Below are positions 31,485-40,484 of a stretch of 64,000 nt of DNA, piece by piece (positions within the stretch are counted from its first letter, which is position 1; each line of letters starts with the position of its first letter). Source of the stretch: Limnohabitans sp. Rim28 (GTDB lineage: Bacteria > Pseudomonadota > Gammaproteobacteria > Burkholderiales > Burkholderiaceae_C); NCBI RefSeq assembly GCF_000293865.2, contig NZ_ALKN02000011.1, positions 1 through 64,000 on the forward strand, read 5' to 3'. Made by a program: the position numbers and the translations under genes. Below the pieces are notes generated by a model. The model saw nothing but the letters and a program-made list of their open reading frames with translations. It had not been told where the DNA came from and made no database searches.

Positions 31485-32737
31485 CCGACATGCTAGACAA
31501 GACCATGCCGATTTGTGGCGACGACTACCCCCTGACTGAGAAACAGCAAAAGCTGATGGCATTGGCCCGTCAGCTGGGTCGTGAGAAGTTCGCCCCCCGC
31601 GCAGCGCAGCTCGACCGCGATGCGCAGTTTCCGTTTGCCAATTACGACGACATGCGCGACGCAGGTTTGCTGGCACTGTGCGTGCCTGAAGCGCATGGCG
31701 GCCAGGGTGCCGACTACGCGACCTATGCGATGGTGTCGGCCGAGATCGGTCGCTACTGCGGCGCCACCGCCCTCACCTTCAACATGCATGTCTGCACCAT
31801 GCTCTGGAGTGGCCTGCTGTCAGAAGACCTGGAGATGACGCCCGAGCAGCGCGCCATCCACCGCCAGCACCAGGCCACGCACTTTGCCCGTGTGGTGAAA
31901 GACGGCGCGATTTACGCGCAGCCGTTTTCTGAAGGCGGCGCTGCCGCCTCAGGGGCGCAACCCTTTGGCACCCTGGCGGTCAAGGTGGAGGGTGGCTGGA
32001 AGGTCAACGGCAAGAAGATCTTTGCTTCCTTGTCCGATGCTGCCGATTACTTTGGCGTGCTGTGCACCGAGAAGAAAGAGGGCGCTGACCTGTCGCGCCG
32101 CGACACCCTGTACCTGGCCATACCCCGCACCGCGCCGGGCCTGACGATCGAAGGCGATTGGGACCCGCTGGGGATGCGCGCCACCGTGTCGCGCAATTTG
32201 ATTTTCAAAGACGTGTTCGTGCCCGACGTCGCGGCGCTCATGCCGCAAGGTCTTTACTTTCAGGCCGCCAGCCGCTGGCCGCACATGTTCATGACGCTTT
32301 CGCCCACTTACATGGGCATCGCGCAAGCGGCGTACGACTTCACCGTGGCCTACCTGCGCGGCGAGATCCCGGGCACCGGCCCCGTCAAGCGCCGCCAGTT
32401 CGCGACCAAGCAAATCGCCGTGGCCGAGATGTTCATCAAGCTCGAACAAACCCGCAACCTGTTTTTGCGTGCCATCGAAGACGCCAAGGTGGACCCGAGC
32501 AAGTCCACCCGACTGCGCGCTTATGCCGCGCAGTACACCATCATGGAAAACGCACAAGACATCGCCCGCCTGGCCATCCGCACCTGCGGCGGCCAGTCCA
32601 TGTTGAAAAGCTTGCCGCTGGAGCGCCTGTACCGCGATGCGCGTTGCGGCTCGCTCATGCTGCCCTGGACGGCCGAGCTGTGCATGGACCGCATTGGCCG
32701 CGAAGCCCTGTACGAACCCGGCGAAAAAGACGAGTGA
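31481..32737 (+). CDS. Acyl-CoA-dehydrogenase-like flavoprotein without the usual catalytic Glu
   Basis: 418 residues with the three-domain acyl-CoA dehydrogenase fold: ALCVPEAHGGQGADYA, the middle beta domain (KVNGKKIFASLSDAADYF), and the C-terminal helices ending TCGGQSMLKSLPLERLYRDA. Where medium-chain acyl-CoA dehydrogenase has YEGT with the base glutamate, this protein reads SLMLPWTAEL (391-400). Relatives with this fold but no such base include reduced-flavin monooxygenases. It may dehydrogenate or hydroxylate the substrate made by the adjacent CoA ligase. ATGA overlap with the hydrolase gene fixes the start at 31481. Confidence 0.8.
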   Translation: MTDMLDKTMPICGDDYPLTEKQQKLMALARQLGREKFAPRAAQLDRDAQFPFANYDDMRDAGLLALCVPEAHGGQGADYATYAMVSAEIGRYCGATALTFNMHVCTMLWSGLLSEDLEMTPEQRAIHRQHQATHFARVVKDGAIYAQPFSEGGAAASGAQPFGTLAVKVEGGWKVNGKKIFASLSDAADYFGVLCTEKKEGADLSRRDTLYLAIPRTAPGLTIEGDWDPLGMRATVSRNLIFKDVFVPDVAALMPQGLYFQAASRWPHMFMTLSPTYMGIAQAAYDFTVAYLRGEIPGTGPVKRRQFATKQIAVAEMFIKLEQTRNLFLRAIEDAKVDPSKSTRLRAYAAQYTIMENAQDIARLAIRTCGGQSMLKSLPLERLYRDARCGSLMLPWTAELCMDRIGREALYEPGEKDE

Positions 32738-34287
32738 TGTTCGCCCAGGAAAGCAGCCTGATCGCGGCGCGCTTTGCGCAGTTGGCGCAGGAGTGCGGCG
32801 CTCAGCCCGCCATGACCTTCAGGGGGGACGAGCGCCAACCCGATCAGACCTTGGCCTACGACTTCGCCCAATTTTGGCGGCGCATCGAGCGGGTCACCGC
32901 GCACCTGCAATCTCACTGGGGTGTGCAGCCGGGTGACCGTGTGGCCTGGCTGGGCTTGAACCACGAACTGCAGCTGGTCACGCTGGTGGCCTGCGCCCGG
33001 CTGGGCGCGATTTTTTTGCCCCTGAACTTTCGCCTGGCCGTGCCCGAGTTGCAGCAGGTGATGCACGATGCGCAACCGCGCCTGCTGGTGCACGACAGCC
33101 ACCACGCCGATACGGGCCAGGCACTGCAGGCCGAGGGCTTGCAGCACACCCACCACGATGAGCTGATCGCCAGCGCTTCGCCACGCGGTCTGCCGCTGCC
33201 CAAACTGCACTGGGATGTGCACAACGACCTGCCGCTGCTCTTGGTCTACACCTCGGGCACCACGGGTGTGCCCAAAGGCGCGGTGCACACGCAAGCGGCG
33301 CTGCTGGCCAACGCCCGCGCCAGCGCTTGGGCGCACGACTTTGTGCCGGGCGACAAGGTGCTGTCCACGCTGCCCCTGTTCCATGTGGGGGGCTTGTGCA
33401 TTCAAACTTTGCCCGCGCTGCTGGCCGGTGTGCCGGTGGTGCTGCACCCGCGCTTTGATCCGTCTGCCTGGCTGGGTGAAATGAACACGAGCCAACCCTC
33501 TTTGTCATTGCTCGTGCCCGCCACCATGCGCGCCGTGTTTGAACACCCGCGCTGGGCCGAGACCTCGCTGGCCTGCCTGCGCGGCATCATGACCGGCTCG
33601 TCCACCGTGCCTGTGGCCTACCTGGATACGCTGCACGCGCGCGGCGTGCCTGTCGGCCAGGTGTATGGCACCACCGAGACCGGCCCCGTGTCCATCGTGC
33701 TGCGTTTGCCCGAGGCCATGGCCCGCGTGGGCGCTTCAGGCTGGCCGCACCCGGAGGCCCAGGTCAAACTGATCGGTGCACAAGGCCAGGAAGTCGGCCC
33801 CGGTGAAACGGGCGAAGTCTGCATCCGCGCTGCCAACCTGATGCGCGGCTACTGGCGTGCCGACGGCGAGTCCCACACGGGCCTGCAGGACGGCTGGTTT
33901 CATTCGGGTGACTTGGGCCAGCGCGCCGAAGACGGCTGCATCACCATCGTGGGCCGCAGCAAGGACATGATCATCTCCGGGGGCGAGAACATCTACCCGG
34001 CCGAAATCGAAAACCTGCTGGTCACACTGCCCGGCGTGGCCGAGTGCGCGGTGGTCGGCTTGCCCGATGTGCGCTGGGGCGAGGTGCCGGTGGCGGTGTT
34101 GGTGCGTACCAGCGATGCGGCAGGTCAGACCCTCGACGCCGAGGCCGTACTGCAGCATTTGCAAAGCCGAATTGCCCGGTTCAAATTGCCCCGGCGCGTG
34201 GTCTTCAGGGACAGCCTGCCCAAGAGCGCTTTGGGCAAGGTGCAAAAGCCCGCTTTGCTGGCGCTTTTGCACGGCACAAAACCTTGA
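32737..34287 (+). CDS. AMP-binding acyl/aryl-CoA ligase
   Basis: 516-residue member of the AMP-forming acyl-CoA synthetase family. VYTSGTTGVPKGAVHTQ is the phosphate loop, QVYGTTETGP the A5 motif, SKDMIISGGENIYPAEIE the hinge region, and SALGKVQKPAL contains the late catalytic lysine. Its ATG shares a base with the TGA of the flavoprotein gene, so the two are translationally coupled. Medium-chain or aryl acids are typical substrates; none can be named from sequence. The open frame upstream to 32158 is an overlap with the previous gene. Confidence 0.87.
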   Translation: MFAQESSLIAARFAQLAQECGAQPAMTFRGDERQPDQTLAYDFAQFWRRIERVTAHLQSHWGVQPGDRVAWLGLNHELQLVTLVACARLGAIFLPLNFRLAVPELQQVMHDAQPRLLVHDSHHADTGQALQAEGLQHTHHDELIASASPRGLPLPKLHWDVHNDLPLLLVYTSGTTGVPKGAVHTQAALLANARASAWAHDFVPGDKVLSTLPLFHVGGLCIQTLPALLAGVPVVLHPRFDPSAWLGEMNTSQPSLSLLVPATMRAVFEHPRWAETSLACLRGIMTGSSTVPVAYLDTLHARGVPVGQVYGTTETGPVSIVLRLPEAMARVGASGWPHPEAQVKLIGAQGQEVGPGETGEVCIRAANLMRGYWRADGESHTGLQDGWFHSGDLGQRAEDGCITIVGRSKDMIISGGENIYPAEIENLLVTLPGVAECAVVGLPDVRWGEVPVAVLVRTSDAAGQTLDAEAVLQHLQSRIARFKLPRRVVFRDSLPKSALGKVQKPALLALLHGTKP

Positions 34288-34378
34288 ATCTTCCCCCTTT
34301 CTTCCCCTGCGTGACAGCGTTTTTTATGCCGCGTGGCATCATCAGCGGGTTCATTCATTCAGAGGTTCAGAAGTTTAA

Positions 34379-35380
34379 ATGTCACGTTATTTTTCACGTC
34401 GCCCGATCTTGGGTATGGCCGCTGCGGTCTTGTTGTCCACCACCTCGGTGGCTTGGGCCCAAGGCGCTTGGCCCAATAAGCCGGTCAAGATCGTGGTGCC
34501 TTTTGCGCCCGGCGGCACCACCGACATCCTGGCACGTGCGATTGCCCCGGACCTGAGCAAAGCGTTTGGTCAGTCTTTCATCATCGAAAACAAAGGCGGC
34601 GCAGGCGGTAACCTGGGTGCGGAACAAGTGGCCAAGTCGGCAGGCGACGGCTATACGCTGCTCATGGGCACCGTGGGTACGCACGGCATCAACAGCGCCC
34701 TGTATGCCAAGCTGCCCTACGATCCCTTCAAAGACTTCGCGCCCATCACCTTGGTCGCCGGTGTGCCCAATGTCATGGTGATCAATGCCGAGAAAGCCAC
34801 GGCCAACAAGATCAACAGCGTCAACGACTTCATCAAGTTCGCCCGCGCCAACCCTGGCAAGCTGAACATGGCGTCGAGTGGCAACGGCACCTCCATCCAT
34901 TTGGCGAGCGAGTTGTTCAAATCGCAAACCGGCACCTTCATGGCGCACATTCCCTACCGGGGTTCCGGTCCCGCCTTGCTCGATTTGGCCGGTGGCACCA
35001 TGGACGTCATGTTCGACAACTTGCCTTCGGCCATACCGCTGATCAAGTCGGGCAAGCTCAAGGCCCTGGCCGTGACCAGCAGCCAGCGTTCCGCGGCCAT
35101 GTCCGAGTTGCCCACCATCGAAGAGGCGGCTGGCCTCAGAGGTTTTGAAGCCAGCAGCTGGTTCGGTCTCTTGGCGCCAGCCGGCACACCCGCCGATGTG
35201 GTCAACCGCATTCAGCAGGAAGTGGCCAAGTCACTGGCTTCCCCTGCCATGAAAGAACGCCTGGCCACATTGGGCGCGATTCCCAGCGGCAACACGCCCG
35301 CGCAATTTGCAGCGCTCATTGAGTCAGAACACAAAAAGTGGGCTGAAGTGGTCAAGGTTTCGGGCGCCAAGGTCGACTGA
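34379..35380 (+). CDS. Bug family periplasmic solute-binding protein
   Basis: 333 residues with a signal peptide (cleavage after AWA near residue 27) and the Bug/TctC fold: [52 protein letters not shown]. Such proteins capture organic acids for tripartite tricarboxylate transporters. No TctA/TctB genes are nearby, the normal orphan situation in Burkholderiales, where these genes are greatly expanded. Position 91 bp behind the CoA ligase and overlapping the next gene suggests that it brings in the substrate of this operon. Confidence 0.9.
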   Translation: MSRYFSRRPILGMAAAVLLSTTSVAWAQGAWPNKPVKIVVPFAPGGTTDILARAIAPDLSKAFGQSFIIENKGGAGGNLGAEQVAKSAGDGYTLLMGTVGTHGINSALYAKLPYDPFKDFAPITLVAGVPNVMVINAEKATANKINSVNDFIKFARANPGKLNMASSGNGTSIHLASELFKSQTGTFMAHIPYRGSGPALLDLAGGTMDVMFDNLPSAIPLIKSGKLKALAVTSSQRSAAMSELPTIEEAAGLRGFEASSWFGLLAPAGTPADVVNRIQQEVAKSLASPAMKERLATLGAIPSGNTPAQFAALIESEHKKWAEVVKVSGAKVD

Positions 35381-36351
35381 TGGCCTGGTTTGACGACTTC
35401 GAGCGCCAGACGCTCACCGTGGCGGGCTTGCCGGTGTGCTTTCGGCGCACCGCCGATTGGGCGGGGCAATCGCATTTGCCTGTGCTGGTTTTGCTGCACG
35501 GCTTTCCGCAAACCCATGTCATGTGGCAGCGCGTCGCGCAAAACTTGCGCGGCCGTTACCGGATCGTCATGCCCGATCTTCGTGGCTATGGCGATTCGTC
35601 CCATGCTGTGGGCGATGCGCAGCACCTGCATTACAGCAAGCGCGCCATGGCGCAAGAAGTCGTCGGCCTGCTCGATGTCTTGGGCGTGGGCGATTTTTTC
35701 TTGTGCGGTCACGACCGGGGCGGGCGCGTGGCGCACCGTTTGGCGCTCGACCACGCGCCGCGCGTCAAGAAGCTGTGCATCATCGACATTGCGCCGACCC
35801 TCGACATGTACAGCGGTCTTTGGGGCAAAACACTCGAGGTCTCCGGCCCGGTGACCGATCCGTACTTTGCGTTTGCACAGGCCTACTACCACTGGTTCCA
35901 CCTGACGCAACCCGCACCCTTGCCCGAATTCATGATCGGCGGCAAGCCCAAGGCCTACCTGCACGCCAAGTTGGGCGGCTGGGGCAGCTTGGGGCTGGGT
36001 TTCATCGAGCCGCAAGCCCTGGCCGAATACGAACGCGCATTTTGCAACCCGGCGGTGAATGACAAGGGCTGGCCCGCGGCCATCCACAGCGCGGCCGAAG
36101 ACTACCGCGCCAGCGCAGGCGTCGACCTGCAGCACGACGCAGACAGCCGTGCGCGTGGCGACAAAATCGCCTGCGACACCCTGGTGCTGTGGGGCGATCG
36201 CGGCGTGGTCAACCGCATGTTCAAGCCGGTCGAGCTCTGGCAGGCGCAATGCGCTGGCCGAGTCAGCGGTCAGCTGATGTCTTCAGGTCACTTCATTCCG
36301 GAAGAGCTGCCCGAGGCCACCAGCGAAGCCTTGGCCAAGTGGATGGTTTGA
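35380..36351 (+). CDS. Alpha/beta hydrolase, haloacetate dehalogenase type
   Basis: 323 residues. LLHGFPQTHVMWQRVAQ, then DLRGYGDSS, then the nucleophile elbow CGHDRGGRVAHRLA with Asp as nucleophile, and late GHFIPEE with the catalytic His. An Asp nucleophile within HDRG and the PQTH-W segment is the pattern of fluoroacetate/haloacetate dehalogenases and some epoxide hydrolases. Its ATG overlaps the TGA of the Bug protein gene. Many such homologues have no dehalogenase activity, so the substrate is open. Confidence 0.8.
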   Translation: MAWFDDFERQTLTVAGLPVCFRRTADWAGQSHLPVLVLLHGFPQTHVMWQRVAQNLRGRYRIVMPDLRGYGDSSHAVGDAQHLHYSKRAMAQEVVGLLDVLGVGDFFLCGHDRGGRVAHRLALDHAPRVKKLCIIDIAPTLDMYSGLWGKTLEVSGPVTDPYFAFAQAYYHWFHLTQPAPLPEFMIGGKPKAYLHAKLGGWGSLGLGFIEPQALAEYERAFCNPAVNDKGWPAAIHSAAEDYRASAGVDLQHDADSRARGDKIACDTLVLWGDRGVVNRMFKPVELWQAQCAGRVSGQLMSSGHFIPEELPEATSEALAKWMV

Positions 36352-36373
36352 CTGGGCTGGTTTGGCGGCGGCC

Positions 36374-37147
36374 TCAGGCCCCGCAGCACTTTTTGAACTT
36401 TTTCCCGCTGCCACAGCTGCACGCATCGTTCCGACCTGGCGTGGCTTCTTTGATGACCTGCGCCACACGCGGGCCGATGTTGCGCCAGATTTCGCGCAGG
36501 TCGTACACCGCCCACAGCGCTTCGCCGTAGGCGTTCAGGCGCTCTTCGCTGACGCTGGGTGGGCCGTCTTCGGACAAGGCCGACAAGGTGGGCACCGCAT
36601 CATCGTCTTCGGTCAGGGCCACGATGGCCTCGAGTGACAGGTCGTACCACTTGGCCGCTTCCTTGTCCTTGGGGGTGGCCCATTCTTCGGGCCAGTTTTC
36701 CACCGCGAACATGAAACCCAGCGCCCACACCTGCGCAAAAGAGGGGATTTCGCTGTCTTCAATGTCTTCGCGCTCTTCGGGCGGCAAGGATGCAATCGCC
36801 CCGCGCACATCCATCACCTCGGGTGCATAGGCTTTGTCGTCGTCCAGTGCTTCCACGGGGGTGTCGAGCGCGAGTTTGATTTCGTCAAAACGGCGCTGCC
36901 ACAAAGCCATGAACTGCTGGCGCTGGGCGTCGTCGGCAAAGCTGCCGCCATCCTCACCATCGTCCACACCCAGCAGCATGGGCAGCCATTCGGCATCAGG
37001 AATGGCGCGGCGGCAGCACACCAGCGCGGCCATGAAACCCTCACAAAATTCCCACTGCGGTGTTTCTTCAAAACGCTCGCGCAGTTCGTCCAGGATGTTG
37101 TCCAGGGTGTCAAAGTCTTCGGCTTCCAAGCCAGCGGTGGTGTTCAT
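36374..37147 (-). CDS. YecA/UPF0149 family protein with SEC-C zinc motif
   Basis: 257-residue acidic cytosolic protein. The N-terminal part is the helical YecA-type domain (FEETPQWEFCEGFMAAL), and the C-terminus ends with the SEC-C metal-binding motif GRNDACSCGSGKKFKKCC, as in SecA. Function is not established; SEC-C proteins often associate with the secretion or translation machinery. It lies 15 bp behind the PIN-domain gene in the same direction, convergent with the dehalogenase-type gene. Confidence 0.85.
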   Translation of the reverse strand: MNTTAGLEAEDFDTLDNILDELRERFEETPQWEFCEGFMAALVCCRRAIPDAEWLPMLLGVDDGEDGGSFADDAQRQQFMALWQRRFDEIKLALDTPVEALDDDKAYAPEVMDVRGAIASLPPEEREDIEDSEIPSFAQVWALGFMFAVENWPEEWATPKDKEAAKWYDLSLEAIVALTEDDDAVPTLSALSEDGPPSVSEERLNAYGEALWAVYDLREIWRNIGPRVAQVIKEATPGRNDACSCGSGKKFKKCCGA

Positions 37148-37162
37148 GGTGTGTTCCTGTGG

Positions 37163-37594
37163 TCAGGCGGGGATTGTAGTGACCGGGTTCAGCGCCACGC
37201 CGCAGCGCGCCAGGCGCTTTTTCATGCACAGCACTTGCGCGTCTTTGCTGTGCAGGGCGGCGGTGTGGGCGACGGCCAGGTCGATGAATTTTTGGTCATC
37301 GGCGTCATTGCAGGTGTATTCGGCTTTGGGGGCGTTGGGCTGCAGTTGTGCGTGGCGGTCAAAGTGGTCGAGCACGGCGCTGGCGGGCAGTTGGCGGTGC
37401 GTCAGGCGTTTGACGATTTGCGGGTAGGCCAGCACGCGGGCCAGCTCTTCGCGCATGGCGGCGGTGGCCAGCCATTGCGTGCTGCCGCTCTCCACGCTGG
37501 TGCGCAGGGCCTCGGCCTGAGGTTCGTCAAACACCCAGAGGTCGAGCACGATGTTGGTGTCCAGCACGCGGCGCACTGGGGTACTCACACTCAT
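37163..37594 (-). CDS. PIN-domain protein (putative toxin ribonuclease, no visible antitoxin)
   Basis: 143 residues with a PIN nuclease fold of the VapC-like PIN_3 class. The acidic metal site is seen as Asp in VLDTNIVLD, NDADDQKFIDLA and SKDAQVL. Such proteins cleave RNA and are usually toxins. No small antitoxin gene lies next to it: upstream is the RlmL-type methyltransferase, whose stop overlaps this start by four bases, and downstream the SEC-C gene. It may be a solitary RNase coupled to rRNA modification rather than a toxin. Confidence 0.8.
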   Translation of the reverse strand: MSVSTPVRRVLDTNIVLDLWVFDEPQAEALRTSVESGSTQWLATAAMREELARVLAYPQIVKRLTHRQLPASAVLDHFDRHAQLQPNAPKAEYTCNDADDQKFIDLAVAHTAALHSKDAQVLCMKKRLARCGVALNPVTTIPA

Positions 37595-38895
37595 GCGGCA
37601 GGCGTTCCGGTATCCCCTGTTTTGTCTGCAGAGGCGTCTGTCGGTGTGCGCTTCAAGCTGCCTTTGACCATGTCAAAGCGGAACAAGCGGCATTCGATGG
37701 GGCCGTTCCACATGGGCACGCGGCGGGATTCTTTCAGGCGCATTTTGCTGGGCAGCTTCAGGTCGGGCGTGAGCATCCAGGCGCTCCAACCGCTGTAGTT
37801 CTTCTTCCAGTGGCTGGCCAGTTGGGCGAAGAAGTCGCCGCCGTCGTCGGTCTGGGCGGTTTCGCGGTGGTGGCTCTGCTCGGAGGCCCGTGCGTTTGCC
37901 AAGGCGCCTGGTTGGAAGTTGTCACGCCCACGCCCGGCCACACCCGCTGCGGCAATGCGCTCGCCATAGGGCGGGTTGAGCAGCATGACGCCGGGGGTCT
38001 CGCTGGGTGGCATGCGCTGCAGCGCGTCGCCCCCCCGCAACTCGATCACGCCCGACACGCCAGCCCGCTCGGCGTTGCGCTCGGCAAAGTCGACCATGCG
38101 GAAGGCCACATCGCTGCCAAAAACCGGCGCGGTGGGTTCGTGTTCCAGGTCGCGGGCTTCTTCAATCAGGCCTTGCCAAACGTGGTTCTGGAAGGGCAGC
38201 AATTTTTCGAAGCCAAAGCGGCGCTGCAAGCCGGGAGCGATGCCGCAGGCGATTTGCGCCGCTTCGATCGGAATCGTGCCGCTGCCGCAGCAGGGGTCGT
38301 ACAGCGGGACCGTGGCGTCCCAACCGCTGGCGGCAATCATGGCGGCGGCCAATGTTTCTTTGAGGGGTGCGTCGCCCTTGTCGGTGCGCCAACCGCGTTT
38401 GAACAGGGGCTCGCCCGAGGTGTCGATGTACAGCGTGAGGGTTTCGGGCGTGACGTGGGCATAGATGCGCACGTCGGGCCAAGTGGTGTCCACGTTGGGG
38501 CGCTCGCCGCGCTTGGCGCGGAAACGGTCGGCCACCGCGTCCTTGATCTTGAGCGCGGCAAAGTTCAGGCTGGTCAGCGGGCTGTGCTGCGCGGTGATGT
38601 CGATCTTGAAGCTTTGTTTGGGGGTGAACCAGATTTCCCAGGCCACTTCGCTGGCGGCGTTGTACAGGTCGTTTTCGTGGCGGTAATCGGTCACCGACAA
38701 CTGCACCAACACGCGCTGGGTGAGGCGGCTGTGCAGGTTGATGCGCATGGCGTCACGCCATGAGGCGCGTGCCATCACGCCGCCGCGGCCGGTCATCAGG
38801 TCGTGACCTGTGAGGCCGGTGATGGCGTGCACCTCGTCGGCCAAAAAGCCTTCAACGCCCGCGGCGCAGGGCATGAACAGGTTCAATGAATTCAC
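37591..38895 (-). CDS. THUMP-domain SAM-dependent RNA methyltransferase (RlmL N-terminal type)
   Basis: 434 residues: N-terminal ferredoxin-like/THUMP RNA-binding part, then the UPF0020 methyltransferase domain with YDPCCGSGTIPIEAAQIA (SAM binding) and LLNPPYGERIA (catalytic NPPY). It corresponds to the N-terminal half of E. coli RlmKL, which makes m2G2445 in 23S rRNA; the RlmK half is absent, as is usual outside gammaproteobacteria. The start is a GTG at 38895 with GAGAG upstream; an ATG at codon 8 is the alternative. Confidence 0.88.
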   Translation of the reverse strand: MNSLNLFMPCAAGVEGFLADEVHAITGLTGHDLMTGRGGVMARASWRDAMRINLHSRLTQRVLVQLSVTDYRHENDLYNAASEVAWEIWFTPKQSFKIDITAQHSPLTSLNFAALKIKDAVADRFRAKRGERPNVDTTWPDVRIYAHVTPETLTLYIDTSGEPLFKRGWRTDKGDAPLKETLAAAMIAASGWDATVPLYDPCCGSGTIPIEAAQIACGIAPGLQRRFGFEKLLPFQNHVWQGLIEEARDLEHEPTAPVFGSDVAFRMVDFAERNAERAGVSGVIELRGGDALQRMPPSETPGVMLLNPPYGERIAAAGVAGRGRDNFQPGALANARASEQSHHRETAQTDDGGDFFAQLASHWKKNYSGWSAWMLTPDLKLPSKMRLKESRRVPMWNGPIECRLFRFDMVKGSLKRTPTDASADKTGDTGTPAA

Positions 38896-38905
38896 TCAAA
38901 TACTC

Positions 38906-40447
38906 TCAAAGGGTTTTGCGCAGGTTCGCAGGCGCGATCTTCAGGGCTTCGCGGTATTTGGCCACCGTGCGGCGTGCGCAGTCGATGCCTTGCTCTTTCA
39001 GCATCTCAGAAATCTGGTTGTCGGACAGGGGTTTGGCGGGTTTTTCGGCGGAGACAAACTGCTTGATGAGTGCCCGCACGGCGGTGCTCGATGCGGCGCT
39101 GCCGCTGTCGGTGCCCAGGCCCGAGCCAAAGAAGTATTTCAGCTCAAACGTGCCTTGTGGTGTGGCCATGTATTTGGCCGTGGTCACCCGGCTGATGGTG
39201 GACTCGTGCATGCCCAGCTCATCGGCGATCTCGCGCAGCACCAGTGGGCGCATGGCCAATTCGCCGTGTGTCAAAAAGTTTTTCTGTCGCTCCACGATGG
39301 CGGTGGACACGCGCAAGATGGTGTCAAAGCGCTGCTGGATGTTCTTGATGAACCAGCGTGCTTCTTGCAGGCGCTGCTGCAGGCCCGCATGGTTGTCACC
39401 CTTGCCTCCGCGCAAGGCGTTGGCATAGATGTCGTGCACGCGCAGTTTGGGCATCACATCGGGGTTGAGCTGGATGCGGAACTTGGGGCTGGCCGTCTTG
39501 CTGGTGTTCACCACCAACACGTCGGGGATGATGATGTTTTGCTCGGCATGGACAAAGGGGCGGCCGGGCTTGGGTTCAAGCCGGGCGATGAAGGGGATGG
39601 CGGCCTTGACCACGGCTTCGCTCAGGCCACAGGCCACCGCCAAACGTTTGTAGTCGCGCTTGGCCAGCATCTCCAGCGGTTGAGCGCAAATGGCCAATGC
39701 GGCTTGGGCGACTTCGCTTTGCGGGTCGTCTTGCAGCCAAGCCTTGACCTGGATGCGCAGACATTCTGTCAAGTCGCGTGCGCCCACGCCCACCGGTTCG
39801 AGTGATTGCAGCAAGCCCAGCGCCACGGTGAAACGGTGCACCAACTCGTCGATCTGCTCAAAGTCGTCGGTGCCGGCCAAACTGGCCGCCAGCTCGGGCA
39901 GCGTGTCGGTCAGGTAGCCATCGTCATTAAGCGACTCGATCAAAAAGCGAAGGGCGGCGCGGTCCACTTCAGACAGGCGAAGTGACAAAGCCTGGCGGTG
40001 CAAAAAGTCGGTCAGCGAGCCGCTGCTGCGGGCCAAGTCAATGGCGTCTGCAGTTTCTTCGCCGTTCTTTTGACGGGGTGTGGCATCGCCCCCCCATTCG
40101 CTGTCGTCGGGCCGCATGTCCACGCTGCCGTCACCGTCCCAGCTTTCGGCCACGTCGGTCACCACTTCGTCACGGGTTTCGCTGGCGCTGTCTTCGCTGC
40201 TGCTCGACGTGCTGGCGCTTTCGCTCACCCGGTCGCCCAAGCTCACGTAGCTGTCTGCTTGCTCCAGACCAAAGGCTTCGGCTGGGGCTTCTTCTTCAGC
40301 GCGTTCCAGAAAAGGGTTGTCGTCCAGCATCTGGTCGACTTCTTGCGACAGCTCCAACGTGGACAGTTGCAGCAGGCGGATCGATTGTTGCAACTGGGGC
40401 GTGAGCGCCAGGTGCTGGGACATGCGAAGCGACAGGCCGGGCTTCAT
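38906..40447 (-). CDS. rpoN: RNA polymerase sigma-54 factor
   Basis: 513-residue sigma-54. The Gln/Leu-rich activator-interacting region 1 (SLRMSQHLALTPQLQQSIRL) starts at residue 5, an acidic linker follows, then the core-binding domain, the helix-turn-helix (LGMHESTISRVTTAKYM) and the RpoN box RRTVAKYREAL close to the end. The frame extends upstream to 40618, but the ATG at 40447 starts exactly at the conserved MKPGLSL. Position directly behind lptB is the common proteobacterial arrangement. Confidence 0.96.
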   Translation of the reverse strand: MKPGLSLRMSQHLALTPQLQQSIRLLQLSTLELSQEVDQMLDDNPFLERAEEEAPAEAFGLEQADSYVSLGDRVSESASTSSSSEDSASETRDEVVTDVAESWDGDGSVDMRPDDSEWGGDATPRQKNGEETADAIDLARSSGSLTDFLHRQALSLRLSEVDRAALRFLIESLNDDGYLTDTLPELAASLAGTDDFEQIDELVHRFTVALGLLQSLEPVGVGARDLTECLRIQVKAWLQDDPQSEVAQAALAICAQPLEMLAKRDYKRLAVACGLSEAVVKAAIPFIARLEPKPGRPFVHAEQNIIIPDVLVVNTSKTASPKFRIQLNPDVMPKLRVHDIYANALRGGKGDNHAGLQQRLQEARWFIKNIQQRFDTILRVSTAIVERQKNFLTHGELAMRPLVLREIADELGMHESTISRVTTAKYMATPQGTFELKYFFGSGLGTDSGSAASSTAVRALIKQFVSAEKPAKPLSDNQISEMLKEQGIDCARRTVAKYREALKIAPANLRKTL

Positions 40448-40484
40448 GGCTGCACTTTCTTCGCGAGAACGGGCTGGGTGTGCA

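Noticed and set aside
34044..34556. 170-codon frame bridging the CoA ligase and the Bug protein gene
   Set aside because: It is out of frame with two well-supported genes that cover most of it and has no motif.
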